64,000 nt of DNA from JADLGL01 sp963667605 (GCA_963667605.2 CAXXUZ010000002.1:434001-498000); one strand, 5' to 3'; shown: positions 1 to 9,826, counted from the first letter of the stretch. Program-made: numbers and translations. Notes: generated by a model not told the origin, from the sequence alone.

Positions 1-732
1 TATGATCTCGTTGTTTCGCCGACGATTCAGCACCTTGCCGCCTTCAAGGGTGGGGTGATGGCCCAACTTCTCCTCGCCGAGGGGGGCGTTGCCGAAGGCC
101 TGGAGGAAGCGTTCCTGGAGCAGTGGGAGTTCGCCAATGGCTGGGCCGCTACCCAGCGCGTCAAGGTGCTTTGGCAGGACATCGATGAGCTGGCCAGCGA
201 TCAACGTCGCGCCGATGTCGAGGAAATGCTGGCCTTGATCGACTCAATTTATCCCACCCCTGAGCCGCCCGAGACGTTCGCCGGCATCGATCCGGAGGAG
301 GCCGAGGTCCCCGCTCAGCGTATCGTAGGAATCCTCGAGGAGGTGGTCGACGCGGAACTTTATTCTGGCCGTGATCTCTTGCGCCTCGTCAGCTATCTGG
401 TCGAACTTGCCCGCCCGGCCTGCCAAAGCTATGAAGCCGGCGAGGATGAACTGGGCCGTGAGGTCATCTACGCCGTCTTCGACCATTATGGCGAGATGAC
501 CGGGCTTGGTGCCCTGATCGGATTGTTCGCGCCGGATGTGAACGAAACCGTCATGGCGGCGTTTGAGGGCCTCGTTGCCGTTGAAGACGACGATGACGGT
601 GACGGCGAAGATGGTGCCGGTATGGGGGGCGCCGGAAATGCTGACGATGGCGACGACGAGATGACCGGAGCTAAAGCGTGCAACCAGTTGGTGGAGGGCC
701 TTGAAGCGGCCAGGAGTATCCTCGGGGGCTAA
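1..732 (+). CDS. Acidic hypothetical protein, 5' partial
   Basis: The reading frame is open to the left edge of the window, so the N-terminus is missing; a GTG at 55 and an ATG at 58 are in frame but need not be the start. The visible part is mostly helical and acidic, and ends in a low-complexity Asp/Gly/Glu stretch followed by a short tail. I do not recognise a family. It overlaps the start of the following ABC ATPase gene by about 30 bases, so it is probably the upstream member of the same operon. The strong acidic codon run near 580–660 and the same-strand overlap favour real coding over the antisense frame. Confidence 0.5.
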   Translation, partial: YDLVVSPTIQHLAAFKGGVMAQLLLAEGGVAEGLEEAFLEQWEFANGWAATQRVKVLWQDIDELASDQRRADVEEMLALIDSIYPTPEPPETFAGIDPEEAEVPAQRIVGILEEVVDAELYSGRDLLRLVSYLVELARPACQSYEAGEDELGREVIYAVFDHYGEMTGLGALIGLFAPDVNETVMAAFEGLVAVEDDDDGDGEDGAGMGGAGNADDGDDEMTGAKACNQLVEGLEAARSILGG

Positions 733-1558
733 TTCTCCGGCATCAAGGAACAGCTCCCCTGCGATCGAGGTCACAAATATCGGCCGCCGCTACGGAACCC
801 TGGCGGCAGTCGAAGACGTGTCTTTCAGCGTCAAGGAGGGCGAGTTTTTTGCGTTGCTGGGCCCCAATGGCGCCGGCAAGACGACGCTCGTTCACATGCT
901 GACGACCATCGTGCCACCGACCTCTGGGACCGCCAGAGTCATGGGTCTCGATGTAACCGGGCAGTCGGCCGAGGTTCGCTGGAAGCTCGGGATGGTGTTT
1001 CAGGAGCCGGCAGTGGACGATCGGCTGACCGCCGCCGAGAACCTTGAAATTCACGCGGTGCTCTACGGTATTCCGAGAAGACAGCGACCTGAGTCGATCA
1101 GCCATGCCGTCGAATGGGCCGCGCTTGCGGAGGTCGGCAAGCGACGGGTGGCGACCTTCTCGGGCGGGATGAAGCGGCGATTGGAACTTGCTCGCGCTCT
1201 CATGCACGGGCCGGTCGTTTTGTTTCTCGACGAGCCGACTCTTGGCCTTGATCCGCAAGGTCGTCGAAATCTGTGGGAACGGATAGCCACGCTGCGCGAC
1301 GAGGGCATGACGGTGTTCATGACGACGCACAATCTTCCTGAGGCGGCGGAATGTGATCGGGTCGGGATTCTCGATCGCGGCAAGTTGGTGGAGATAGGGT
1401 CGCCAGCGGAGTTGATCGCCAAGCATGGCGGCAAGGAAGACGCCGATCTCGAGGATGTATTTATCAACCTCACCGGCCATCAATTGCGCGATGAAGTCGC
1501 CACGGCGCGTGACCGGTTGGTCAGTTTTGCCAAGAAGGGCGGGGAACACACTCGATGA
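701..1558 (+). CDS. ABC transporter ATP-binding protein (DrrA/NodI type)
   Basis: A 285-residue ATPase subunit of an ABC-2-type exporter, acting at the inner face of the cytoplasmic membrane. Walker A GPNGAGKT is at residues 54–61, the signature FSGGMKRR at 153–160 and Walker B with DEPT at 177–180, followed by the switch-histidine region (TTHNLPEA). A TTG at 701 is the only early start in frame, so the first ~20 residues are uncertain. Its stop overlaps the ATG of the permease (ATGA at 1555), indicating translational coupling. The downstream remnants on the other strand (PQQ-linked substrate-binding protein and cytochrome c) suggest it belonged to the ABC system found beside PQQ-dependent alcohol dehydrogenases; that assignment is inference. 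Confidence 0.9.
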   Translation: MKRPGVSSGANSPASRNSSPAIEVTNIGRRYGTLAAVEDVSFSVKEGEFFALLGPNGAGKTTLVHMLTTIVPPTSGTARVMGLDVTGQSAEVRWKLGMVFQEPAVDDRLTAAENLEIHAVLYGIPRRQRPESISHAVEWAALAEVGKRRVATFSGGMKRRLELARALMHGPVVLFLDEPTLGLDPQGRRNLWERIATLRDEGMTVFMTTHNLPEAAECDRVGILDRGKLVEIGSPAELIAKHGGKEDADLEDVFINLTGHQLRDEVATARDRLVSFAKKGGEHTR

Positions 1559-2448
1559 CGAGCGGGCCCGAAATCGTCCGGTCAAAGGGGGCTATCGTCC
1601 CATCGGTGATATACATCCTGTGGAAGCGTGAGCTGCTGCGTTTCGTGCGCGATCGTTCGCAGATTTTCGGAGCGTTTTCCCGGACGGTACTGTGGCTTCT
1701 GATCCTCGGCTTCGGGCTCGGTGCCGCCCTCCGCGAAATCGAGGGCTACAGTTATGCCCAATATGTGCTGCCGGGCGTCGTGGTTCTGAACGTCCTATAC
1801 GCCTCGCTGCAATCCTCGATCGCTTTGGTTTGGGATCGCCATCTCGGCCTCCTGCGCGAGGTCCTCGTGTCCCCGGCGCCAACGCTGTCCGTGACATTGG
1901 GCAAGCTCTTCGGCGGCGCTTCAATCGCCGTCATTCAGGGCACGATCCCGCTCCTTTTCATGCCGCTCATCGGCATGGACATCGAAATCCTGGCCATCTT
2001 CTTCGCCTGGGGAATCATGTTCTTCATGGGCGTCCTGATTACTTCGATCGGCGTTATCATCGCCTCACGGATGCGAACCTTCGAGGGCTTCGGCGCCATT
2101 TCCAATGGTGTGATCCAGCCGTTGTATTTCCTTTCCGGGTCGATCTTCCCGTTGAAGGGAGCTGTCGGCGGGGTCGGCTTCACACAAATATCTGATCACA
2201 CGCGGCAACATTTGGTTAGTGAAGGGATACGAACGCTTGGGGCTGTGTGGTTTGTGACGTTGCCATGGTGGCTGCAGGCGCTGATCTTTGCCAACCCGGT
2301 TAGCTACATCCTCGATCTGCTTCGATACGTGCTGTTGGATTTCCAACAATTGCCTTTGATGGCTGATTTTCTCGTGACGTTCCTGCTGCCATTGGTGTCC
2401 GTTGTTCTAGCCGCGTACGCGATGCGACGAATGCTGCGTCCGCGATAG
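1555..2448 (+). CDS. ABC-2 type transporter permease
   Basis: A 297-residue integral membrane protein, partner of the preceding ATPase with a 4-base ATGA overlap. About six hydrophobic segments are visible, with the ABC-2 hallmark before the fifth/sixth helices (LSGSIFPL) and the final NPVSYILDLLRYVLL segment, as in NodJ/DrrB proteins. Between GAVGGVGF and TLPWWLQ, about residues 205–231, there is an extra hydrophilic stretch (TQISDHTRQHL… to …WFV) that NodJ-like permeases normally lack. It keeps the frame and would lie in the periplasmic loop. The protein may still work, but the insertion is unusual. Confidence 0.88.
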   Translation: MTSGPEIVRSKGAIVPSVIYILWKRELLRFVRDRSQIFGAFSRTVLWLLILGFGLGAALREIEGYSYAQYVLPGVVVLNVLYASLQSSIALVWDRHLGLLREVLVSPAPTLSVTLGKLFGGASIAVIQGTIPLLFMPLIGMDIEILAIFFAWGIMFFMGVLITSIGVIIASRMRTFEGFGAISNGVIQPLYFLSGSIFPLKGAVGGVGFTQISDHTRQHLVSEGIRTLGAVWFVTLPWWLQALIFANPVSYILDLLRYVLLDFQQLPLMADFLVTFLLPLVSVVLAAYAMRRMLRPR

Positions 2449-2483
2449 GGGCGAGCGACCGCCGGACCCGGCCGGCGAGCAGA

Positions 2484-3175
2484 TCAGAAGTTGCAAGAGG
2501 AATTGTCGACCCCTTCGCCGAACTGATCGAGCAGAGAGGTTGCGTCAGGCCCTCCGTAGGCCGGCAGCGTCGCCTCATATCGGACGATTCCGATCCGCGC
2601 GGCCAACTGCGAGCGGATCCACTCCGCATCCTGGCCGACGGGCACCACATAGAGCGGCTGGCGCAACTGGTGATCCCAGGGACGGAACGAGGTACCGGGC
2701 CCTTTGAGAAGGTCGAAGGTCGTTTCCGGACTTTCCAAATAGGGGATGATGGCGTCGCTATCGGTCGTCCCGACCGCCAACACCGTCTCAAGGAGAATTT
2801 TGACCGCGTGATACGCAGCCCATCCAGTCGGGTCGGCCGCTTCGCTCCATCGCGAGGTGTAGCGCAAGTTGAAATCGTTGGCGCCGTCTGACTCCAGCGT
2901 TGTCTCCCACAATTGGAATCGAAAGTCCGAATTGTTGTCCGGCGCCATCGCGCGTGTTGCCTCCACATAGTCGCGCGTCTGCGCGATCGAGTTGGGGAAG
3001 GTGAATGCCGCCACATCAAGGCATGCAGTATCCATGCCGCCAAGAAATGGAATTTGGTCAACGGCGCTCAGCAGGATAAGAATCGTGTCAGCCTCGGCTC
3101 GCCGGATCTGCTCTATCTCAACGAAATAGGTAGGCTGCTCGACCTGAGTTGCCGCAGCGCCAGCCACTGCCCCAA
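2484..3175 (-). pseudogene. Remnant of PQQ-linked ABC substrate-binding protein
   Basis: The frame encodes the C-terminal ~220 residues of a periplasmic-binding-protein fold. The block around YLESPETTFDLLKGPG, FRPWDHQLRQPLYVV and the final Cys (SSCNF) matches what is known for the substrate-binding proteins of ABC systems in PQQ-dependent alcohol dehydrogenase clusters (about 380 residues). The N-terminal half and signal peptide are missing: upstream the frame runs straight into the C-terminus of a cytochrome c remnant. It is oriented opposite to the ATPase and permease, tail to tail. I read it as a deletion-fused pseudogene. Confidence 0.6.
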
Positions 3176-3470
3176 GAGTTGCGAGCAAAGGTCGATACTG
3201 CCGCTATTTCGTGGTCGTCGAGGGTACCGGCAAAGGCCGGCATGCCGTGATCTTCAAAACCGTCGAGAACCATACCGACGGTGCTGCGCAACGAGGCCAA
3301 TGTCTCATTGCCGACGAAGGGCGGGCCCATGCCGCCCTTCCGGTCAACGCCGTGGCGGGAGGCGCAGCGATTATCGCAGATATTCTCTCCTTCATCATGC
3401 CGATCGCGAATTCCCTCCCGAGGTCCGCGCTCTTCGCGTGCGCTTCCATCACGCCATGGTGAGGACGGCA
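3118..3470 (-). pseudogene. Degenerate class I cytochrome c
   Basis: The minus strand encodes a recognisable cytochrome c core: HGVDRKGGMGPPFVGNETL, then GMPAFAGTLDDHEIAAV and ARNSWG, with the likely axial Met in GMPAF. The heme-binding motif at 3352–3366 reads C-A-S-R-H instead of CxxCH: the second cysteine codon is CGC at 3355–3357, one transition from TGC. Upstream of the motif the frame no longer matches the family, while a second frame carries LGREFA, which suggests a frameshift near 3390–3420. Downstream it fuses to the substrate-binding remnant. A functional c-type cytochrome is unlikely. Confidence 0.55.
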
Positions 3471-3807
3471 GCGCAAACACGTTCTTGCCCAATGATCGCG
3501 AACCCAATGATCGCGAAATCCTGGTGAGGTTGGCCGCCTAGCATAAACGGCGAGCCGGGTGCAACGCAGCAGCGGTAGGTGGTGCGCCGTTTCAAAGCAT
3601 CTGCAGCCGAACTATTCCGATGGGCAGCCCGCGTCAAAAATACGGCACGCGCTAATCGCGAATATGGACATTGCGCGTCCGGCTAGGGATAAGTATCTGA
3701 TGAAGCCTGTACGATTTCACGGTTCTGCGTGGCGTGTCGATCTTTGATCGGCGAACGAAGTCGCTCGGGATATGCTGTATCGCTGCGTACATGCTGCGGA
3801 GTAGAAA
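3471..3807. other. Intergenic stretch between decayed locus and VWA operon
   Basis: No convincing gene is seen on either strand here. It separates the cytochrome remnant (minus) from the plus-strand membrane-protein operon and should hold that operon's promoter, but I could not single out clear -35/-10 boxes. A small direct repeat (aatgatcgcgaa, 3491 and 3506 region) is present. Confidence 0.4.
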
Positions 3808-5367
3808 ATGACAGCCGACACACAAGGCTCCGTCCCGGTCGCGTCGCCTCATGGTCGCCTAGCAGGGGTTGTCGAAAATTTGGTCCGCGCTCGTCGGCGA
3901 TCTGACGTCACGACCTTTCTGCACGGCGCGACCACCAGCCTGGTGATCGGGCTGGCGCTGTTCTGCCTGCTTGAGCTGATGTACGGCGTACTCGGCGGGC
4001 TCGCCCCGCTGCTGTCATTTGAGTGGCTGTCGGTTCCCGCTTGGCTGGCTGATTGGCGGCCGGGGGCGGTCCCGCAGCATCTTGTGATCGCCGTCATTGG
4101 CGGCGTCGCCGCGCTGATTGTGGCGCAGTTCACCGCGATTTCACGCCGCCCCGGGGTTGGCAGCATGGCGCAGGCGGCTGATCGCCGATTTGCCCTGGAT
4201 GAGCGCTTGAGCACGGCTTTGGAACTGGCACATGCACCGACCAGCTCTGTCGGCGTGGTTGGTGAGGCCCTTCTACAAGATGCCGCTCGCCATTCTGAGG
4301 TGGTCGACACCAGGCGGTTGGCTCCGATCCGGCTGCCGAAACGAGCCTTTGCTGTACCGATATTGGCGGCGATCGCGGTGCTGATCGCCAATTCGCCGCC
4401 GACGCCGTTGCTGGAGAGTTCGCCAACGCGCGCAAGCTCGACCGACGCGGTGGCCGTGACCATGACTGAGGCCGAGCGCCTCGACATCGCTGGCGATCTT
4501 CGCAGCATCGCTGCCATTCTGGCTCAGGACGGGGAGGAACGAGCCGATCCGGTTCTCCAAGCTATCGCCAGCGAGCTCAATCGTCTCGGCTTCGAATTAG
4601 AGGCAAATCCCCAGGCCGATCGGGCCGGCCTCGCCGATGAGCTGGAGCGGCTTCTCGATCTCGCGGCCGAGGCCTATGCGCGAGCTGGCGTCGGTGAGGA
4701 TGATGCTGGAAATCATGCGAGATTGGTTCAAACGGCGCTGAACGAAGTTGACCCGGAGCGCGCCGCAGCGGCGGCCGACGCTGCTGCGTTGAACCCGGAG
4801 CTCGCCGAGGAGGCGGCCAACGATTTCGAAATGCCGCTTGAGGGAGTAGCGTTAGAGGGCGGCGATTTGGGCGACGGCAACGCGCTCGCGCTGCCACCGG
4901 GCCTGGTGGTGTGGGCGGATCAGATCACACCGGGCGAAGGGGCAGGAATCCGCGCCGAAATCAGGGGCGGACTCGGCGAAGACGACAATCCCTATGAGGA
5001 GGGCGACATCGGCGGTGTGCCGGCTCCTGCGGAGGGAGAACTGATCGGGGCCGGCGAGGGCCTAGGCGACGATCGGCCCGGGATCGGCGATGCTGCGTTG
5101 TTTGGACCCGATGGTCGACCGATCGATCCCGCGCTCGTGGTGGGCGAGATGATGTTGATCGATCCCGATCCCGCCGACGGTCGCATGTTGAGGTTCAATC
5201 TCCCGCCGCTTGAGCAGCTCATGGGGGTCGCGACGGATGGCCTTGAGGCCGGTGATGGCTGGCGTGCCTTCAATGAGCAAGAGGTGAAACGAGCAGAGGT
5301 TCCGGCCCAGGATCGTGAAGTCGTCGGGCGCTATTTCCAAGCGATTATGGCGGGGCCCGGCGAGTGA
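3808..5367 (+). CDS. Conserved membrane protein of VWA/MoxR operon
   Basis: A 519-residue protein with about three hydrophobic segments in the first ~200 residues (around 45–70, 90–115 and 175–195) and a long acidic, Ala/Gly/Glu-rich region rich in helices and turns to the C-terminus, likely soluble. It is the first gene of a tight operon; its stop overlaps the start of the BatA-like gene by 4 bases (ATGA-type, 5364). I do not recognise a named domain. Homologous positions in MoxR–DUF58–BatA operons are taken by integral-membrane DUF4175-like or DUF4159-like proteins, but similarity to these cannot be confirmed by eye. Start ATG at 3808. Confidence 0.75.
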   Translation: MTADTQGSVPVASPHGRLAGVVENLVRARRRSDVTTFLHGATTSLVIGLALFCLLELMYGVLGGLAPLLSFEWLSVPAWLADWRPGAVPQHLVIAVIGGVAALIVAQFTAISRRPGVGSMAQAADRRFALDERLSTALELAHAPTSSVGVVGEALLQDAARHSEVVDTRRLAPIRLPKRAFAVPILAAIAVLIANSPPTPLLESSPTRASSTDAVAVTMTEAERLDIAGDLRSIAAILAQDGEERADPVLQAIASELNRLGFELEANPQADRAGLADELERLLDLAAEAYARAGVGEDDAGNHARLVQTALNEVDPERAAAAADAAALNPELAEEAANDFEMPLEGVALEGGDLGDGNALALPPGLVVWADQITPGEGAGIRAEIRGGLGEDDNPYEEGDIGGVPAPAEGELIGAGEGLGDDRPGIGDAALFGPDGRPIDPALVVGEMMLIDPDPADGRMLRFNLPPLEQLMGVATDGLEAGDGWRAFNEQEVKRAEVPAQDREVVGRYFQAIMAGPGE

Positions 5368-8300
5368 CATTTCTTGCGCCGGCGTGGCTGCTCCTGAGCG
5401 GGCTGGCGATTGCAATCTTGGTCCTTCATATGAGGCGTCGGCGGCAGCTTGACGTTCCAAGCGTGCTGCTTTGGCGGTTGATCGACAACACCGGTGCGCC
5501 GCGACGATCGCTTCGCTGGCCGCCGCCTAGTTTGTTGTTGTTTTTGCAGTTGTTGGTCGTCGTGCTCGTGGCGCTGGCGTTAGCGCAGCCGCTTTTTGGG
5601 GCCAATCGCGGCGATGCTGAGCACACAATTTTTGTGTTGGACGCCTCGGCCAGTATGAGGGCGACGGACGTGTCGCCGAGCCGGTTCGATAAGGCAATCG
5701 GTGCGCTGATCGAGAACGTCAATGCAATTCCGGAGGGCTCTGGCAATCGCATCTCGCTTGTCACGGTCTCCGCCAGACCGCGGATCGAGGTGGCGCGCCA
5801 ATTCGCATCCTCTGGAATCCTGCCGATCATTGAGGACTTGGCGGCGACCGATGGCCCGGCGAATTGGGCCGGCGCGAGGGCTTTGATTGCCTCGCTAATT
5901 TCACCCGATGAGACACCGTCGATCGTTGTTCTGACCGACGGCGCCGACGGCGATGACGCGATCCTGCTTGAGGGGTTTACCGGCGCCAGCGTCGAGCGAG
6001 TGGTGTTCGCCGATCCGGAGGCCACCAATTTCGGCCTCTTAGCAGAGTTGAGATCGGTCGAGCCAGATGCCGGCCAGTGGCAGCTGACCGGGACCGTGAT
6101 CTTCGTCGGCGTCGCGCCGCCCGCGACGGTTGAGGTCGAAGTATTGTTCCGCCCCGATGGGGAGGATGGATTCCTCGCATGGGATGAAATCGAAGTCGCC
6201 CTACCCGAGACCGAAGAGGGCGAGGTGGCGAATCCTGGCGGGCTGGTGCAAGTTGCCTTCGAGTTGGACCTGCAACTGCCGGGGGCGGGGTCCATTTTGG
6301 CGCGGCTGCCGCTCGATTCAGGCCCATATGACAACGCCGTCCGCTTCGTCGTTCGAGAAGTGCCGCGGACCGCCCGCATCCTATATCTCGGCGAACCGAC
6401 ATTGCCTCTGATCGCGGTGTTTCAGGCGTTTGAGAACGTCGAGCTTCTGGCTGCCGATGAGTTGCCCGGCAATGACCGGGCCTTCGATCTTGTCATCGTT
6501 GACGGCGTCACCGTGCCCCGAAAGCCTGACACCAATGTCCTGTGGGTCGGCGCCGGCCGGGTTGAGAACGAAGCCGAGCCGAACCGAATTCGAACACCGT
6601 CAGTCAGTGGTTGGGACGCCGCCCATCCGCTCTCGACCGGAGTCGGCTGGGCAGCGATCGCGCCTGAGATCGGCTACTGGACGCCGCGGTTAGCGGGCGC
6701 GACCGTACTGGTAGAGTCCGGCGGCGTGCCGTTGATCCAGGCCCGCACCACTCCCAATGGCCGCGAGGTGCGAATAGCATTCGACCTAGCGGGATCGGGG
6801 TGGTCCCAGCAGTCTGGATTCCCGGTCTTCATCTCTAATCTTGTCAGCTGGCTGGAGGCGGATTTCGGTACGCTTTCTCTAGTCCCGTGCCGGGTCGGCG
6901 TTTCCTGCCCGATCGAGGCGCGGCTTATCTCCGGCACCGTCTTCGAGGAGAACGACGAAGCGATTTGGTCAATCGAGACCGTCGGTGAGGAGTTTCTCCT
7001 GCCGGGGATCGATCGGAGCTTCGTTCCCGAGCGTGCTGGCTTCTATCGTCTTGAGGCCGGCGACGAGACCCGGTTGATCGTGGTCGAATCGGCGATCGAA
7101 GGTGAGATCGATCTGGTGCCACAGAATGAAGCGGATGCCACTAGCCTAAGCTCCGGATCGTCCGGAATATGGTGGTGGTTGTTGGCCATAGCACTGATCG
7201 CTCTTGTTCTCGAGACGTGGTTCGCTGGACGCGACACGGAGCAATTCCTTCGCCCTTCCGGCCTCCATCGGACCAATCCCTTGTCGACCCGCCGGCGAAT
7301 CATGCTGGGGGTCCGGATCGCATCCATTGTCTTCTTGTTGGCGGCGCTTGTTGGCTTGCCCTGGCTCGGGCGCGAACCGGTCGAGGACGTCGTCGTTGTG
7401 GTCAGTTCCGGGCTTGGTCCGGGCGGACAGAATGCCGAACGCGACCGCATCCTCAGTGAGGTCGAAGCCAATCTCGGCGATGCCGGCGCCGGGGCCCGCG
7501 GTGGTTTGGTCACTGCCGGCGACACCACGCGGATCGCTGCCGATCTTGGCGGCGCCGTCGGCATCATTGGCGAAGACACAGCTGGCGGGCGGCCGGGCGC
7601 CAATTTGGAGGAGGCTGTGCTGCTGGCCGCGGCCATGGTTTCAAGCGATCGGCAAAGTCGTATAATCCTCGCCACTGACGGCAACGAGACCGAGGGCGAG
7701 ATCGCAATGGCGGTCGCGGCGCTCGCGGAGCGGGGCCTCACCGTCGACATCGTTCCGATGACCGAATTGCCGCCCGGCGAAGTGCTAGTGGAGTCGATCA
7801 CCGCGCCGCCGCATGTCTATGACGGAGATTTATTCTTTCTCGAGGCAGTGCTCTACAGCCAACAGGCCGGCGTGGCCGATGTCACTATTTCCAGAGCCGG
7901 CGAAATCGTGCTGGATCAGGCGGTCGAGCTGCTCGCCGGTCGAACGATGGTCGAGACCGTGGTGCCGGCCGGCGACGAGGGCAATCTCCTCATTGAGGTA
8001 ACGATCGACGCGCCGGGGGATACTTTCGCGCAAAACAATGTCAACGGCCTGATTGTAAAGGTCGAGCCGTCGCCGTCGATTGCGGTCGTCACTCCGCAGC
8101 CGCCGTTAGGGGAGTATTTCGCGCAGGCGCTGACCATCCAGGGGCTTAGCGCTGACATCCTCCTGCCGAGCGAGGCACCGACTACTCTGGACGGCTGGCT
8201 GAAATATGAAGCGGTCGTTTTGATGAACGTTCCAGCGATCGCGTTCGATACCGAGAATCAGGAATATCTGGAGCAATTGGTCCGCGTCTACGGTCGCGGG

Positions 8301-9776
8301 CTGCTGATATTGGGCGGCCAGAACACCTTTGGTCCAGGCGGCTATTTTCAGACCCCGTTTGAGGAATTGTCGCCGCTGTCAGCTCGCATTCCGCACGAGG
8401 CGTCGCAGGTCGCAATCATGTTCGTTCTCGACCGGTCGGGCAGCATGAACGCAGCGGTCGGAGACGTCACCCGCCTCGACATCGCCAAGCAAGCTACCGT
8501 AACGGCGATCAGTCTGCTCAATCCGGATGCTCGGGTCGGCGTCGTCGTGTTTGACCACCAGGCCACCGTGATCGTGCCGGTGACCGAGCGTCGCGACGAG
8601 CAGTTGGTGGCCGAGGCCTTGGCGCAGCTGATTGAGGGTGGTGGCACCAATATGTATCCGGGCCTCGCTGCCGCCATCGAAGAACTTCTCGATGTCGATG
8701 CTGCGACCAGACACATCGTGGTGATGACGGACGGCCTGACCCAGGGCGCCGATTTCCCTGCGTTGATGGAGGTTGCCGCAGCCGCCGGGATCACCGTTTC
8801 GTCGGTCGGGATCGGGGCGGGCGCCGATGATATAAGGCTTAAGCAGATTGCCGATCTCGGCGGCGGCACCTATCATTCGACCGGCGACTTTCGCGCGCTT
8901 CCGGCCATTCTGTCGCAGGAGACCCTGCTTCTGGCCAACTCGCCTTTCGAGGAACAAATCGTGCCGGTGAGTTGGGTCAATCGCGACGCTGAATTCCTAG
9001 CCGGGCTACCGGAATTGCTGCCACCGATCTATGCCTATGTGCGGACCACCGCCAAGCCGAACGCCGACATCCACCTTACGATCGTCGACGACGAAGGATC
9101 GGTCCTGCCATTGATGGCGTCCTGGCGATATGGCAATGGCCACGTTCTAGCATTGGCGACCCACGGGGCGGGCGCCGGCACCGCTGACTGGATCCAGATG
9201 CCGGAATATCCGCTGATGTGGTCTCAAATCATCAGGCATTTCCTGCCCGACGCGCAGGGGCCAGGCCTTCATGTCGGTCTCGATCGGGTTGGCGACGTCG
9301 TCCTGATCAGTGCCGACGTTCTTGATCCCGCCGGCGTGCCGCTTGAAGGGCGAACGGTGACTGCCGTGATCGACGACAATCTTGACGAGATATTAGTGCT
9401 GCCTGAGATCGAGCCCGGTCGGTATCAGCTTGGTTTCCCTGTGGACACTGGCTCCTACCGAGTGGACGTAACGGCCGGCGATCTGGTTGGTGATGGTTCG
9501 ATCTACATCGCCTATCCAGCCCGCTTCAATTTCAGTCGTGCCGATTTTGACAAGCTCCGAGCTCTTGCCGCGGCGACCGGTGGTGCATTGCTATTGGGCG
9601 ATGATCCGCTCTTCAGCGACGAGAGGCAGTGGGTGGCGAAGCCGGGATGGCGAATCTGGGCAGTTGTCGCGCTGCTGCTGTTCATGCTCGATTTGGCGGT
9701 TCGACACGCACCTAGCATTTTTGGTTTAAGGAAATCAGCACGAAGGCCCGGTCCGGCATCGGCGATGCCCGCCTGA
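5364..9776 (+). CDS. BatA-type membrane protein with two VWA domains
   Basis: A 1470-residue fusion. Residues 1–80 are the BatA N-terminal domain with two membrane helices (LAPAWLLLSGLAIAILVLH and SLLLFLQLLVVVLVALALA). A first von Willebrand A-like domain follows at about residue 88 (VLDASASM), then a beta-rich region, two further helices near 600–665, a second half with a gatase-like region, and a complete second VWA domain near residue 1018 with the MIDAS motif DRSGSM and the TNMYPGL and MTDG blocks. A C-terminal helix lies at about 1430–1450. Start GTG at 5364 overlaps the upstream stop. Family members are usually 600–900 residues, so this looks like two such proteins joined head to tail. 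A role in membrane-associated MoxR chaperone function is inferred from neighbours. Confidence 0.87.
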   Translation: MTFLAPAWLLLSGLAIAILVLHMRRRRQLDVPSVLLWRLIDNTGAPRRSLRWPPPSLLLFLQLLVVVLVALALAQPLFGANRGDAEHTIFVLDASASMRATDVSPSRFDKAIGALIENVNAIPEGSGNRISLVTVSARPRIEVARQFASSGILPIIEDLAATDGPANWAGARALIASLISPDETPSIVVLTDGADGDDAILLEGFTGASVERVVFADPEATNFGLLAELRSVEPDAGQWQLTGTVIFVGVAPPATVEVEVLFRPDGEDGFLAWDEIEVALPETEEGEVANPGGLVQVAFELDLQLPGAGSILARLPLDSGPYDNAVRFVVREVPRTARILYLGEPTLPLIAVFQAFENVELLAADELPGNDRAFDLVIVDGVTVPRKPDTNVLWVGAGRVENEAEPNRIRTPSVSGWDAAHPLSTGVGWAAIAPEIGYWTPRLAGATVLVESGGVPLIQARTTPNGREVRIAFDLAGSGWSQQSGFPVFISNLVSWLEADFGTLSLVPCRVGVSCPIEARLISGTVFEENDEAIWSIETVGEEFLLPGIDRSFVPERAGFYRLEAGDETRLIVVESAIEGEIDLVPQNEADATSLSSGSSGIWWWLLAIALIALVLETWFAGRDTEQFLRPSGLHRTNPLSTRRRIMLGVRIASIVFLLAALVGLPWLGREPVEDVVVVVSSGLGPGGQNAERDRILSEVEANLGDAGAGARGGLVTAGDTTRIAADLGGAVGIIGEDTAGGRPGANLEEAVLLAAAMVSSDRQSRIILATDGNETEGEIAMAVAALAERGLTVDIVPMTELPPGEVLVESITAPPHVYDGDLFFLEAVLYSQQAGVADVTISRAGEIVLDQAVELLAGRTMVETVVPAGDEGNLLIEVTIDAPGDTFAQNNVNGLIVKVEPSPSIAVVTPQPPLGEYFAQALTIQGLSADILLPSEAPTTLDGWLKYEAVVLMNVPAIAFDTENQEYLEQLVRVYGRGLLILGGQNTFGPGGYFQTPFEELSPLSARIPHEASQVAIMFVLDRSGSMNAAVGDVTRLDIAKQATVTAISLLNPDARVGVVVFDHQATVIVPVTERRDEQLVAEALAQLIEGGGTNMYPGLAAAIEELLDVDAATRHIVVMTDGLTQGADFPALMEVAAAAGITVSSVGIGAGADDIRLKQIADLGGGTYHSTGDFRALPAILSQETLLLANSPFEEQIVPVSWVNRDAEFLAGLPELLPPIYAYVRTTAKPNADIHLTIVDDEGSVLPLMASWRYGNGHVLALATHGAGAGTADWIQMPEYPLMWSQIIRHFLPDAQGPGLHVGLDRVGDVVLISADVLDPAGVPLEGRTVTAVIDDNLDEILVLPEIEPGRYQLGFPVDTGSYRVDVTAGDLVGDGSIYIAYPARFNFSRADFDKLRALAAATGGALLLGDDPLFSDERQWVAKPGWRIWAVVALLLFMLDLAVRHAPSIFGLRKSARRPGPASAMPA

Positions 9777-9826
9777 CCGGCAAACCGACAAGATAAAGAA
9801 GCGAGCTATTTGGGAGGAATGACAAG

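Noticed and set aside
743..1585. 280-codon minus-strand frame opposite the ABC ATPase
   Set aside because: Shadow of the ATPase gene, which has all Walker and signature motifs.
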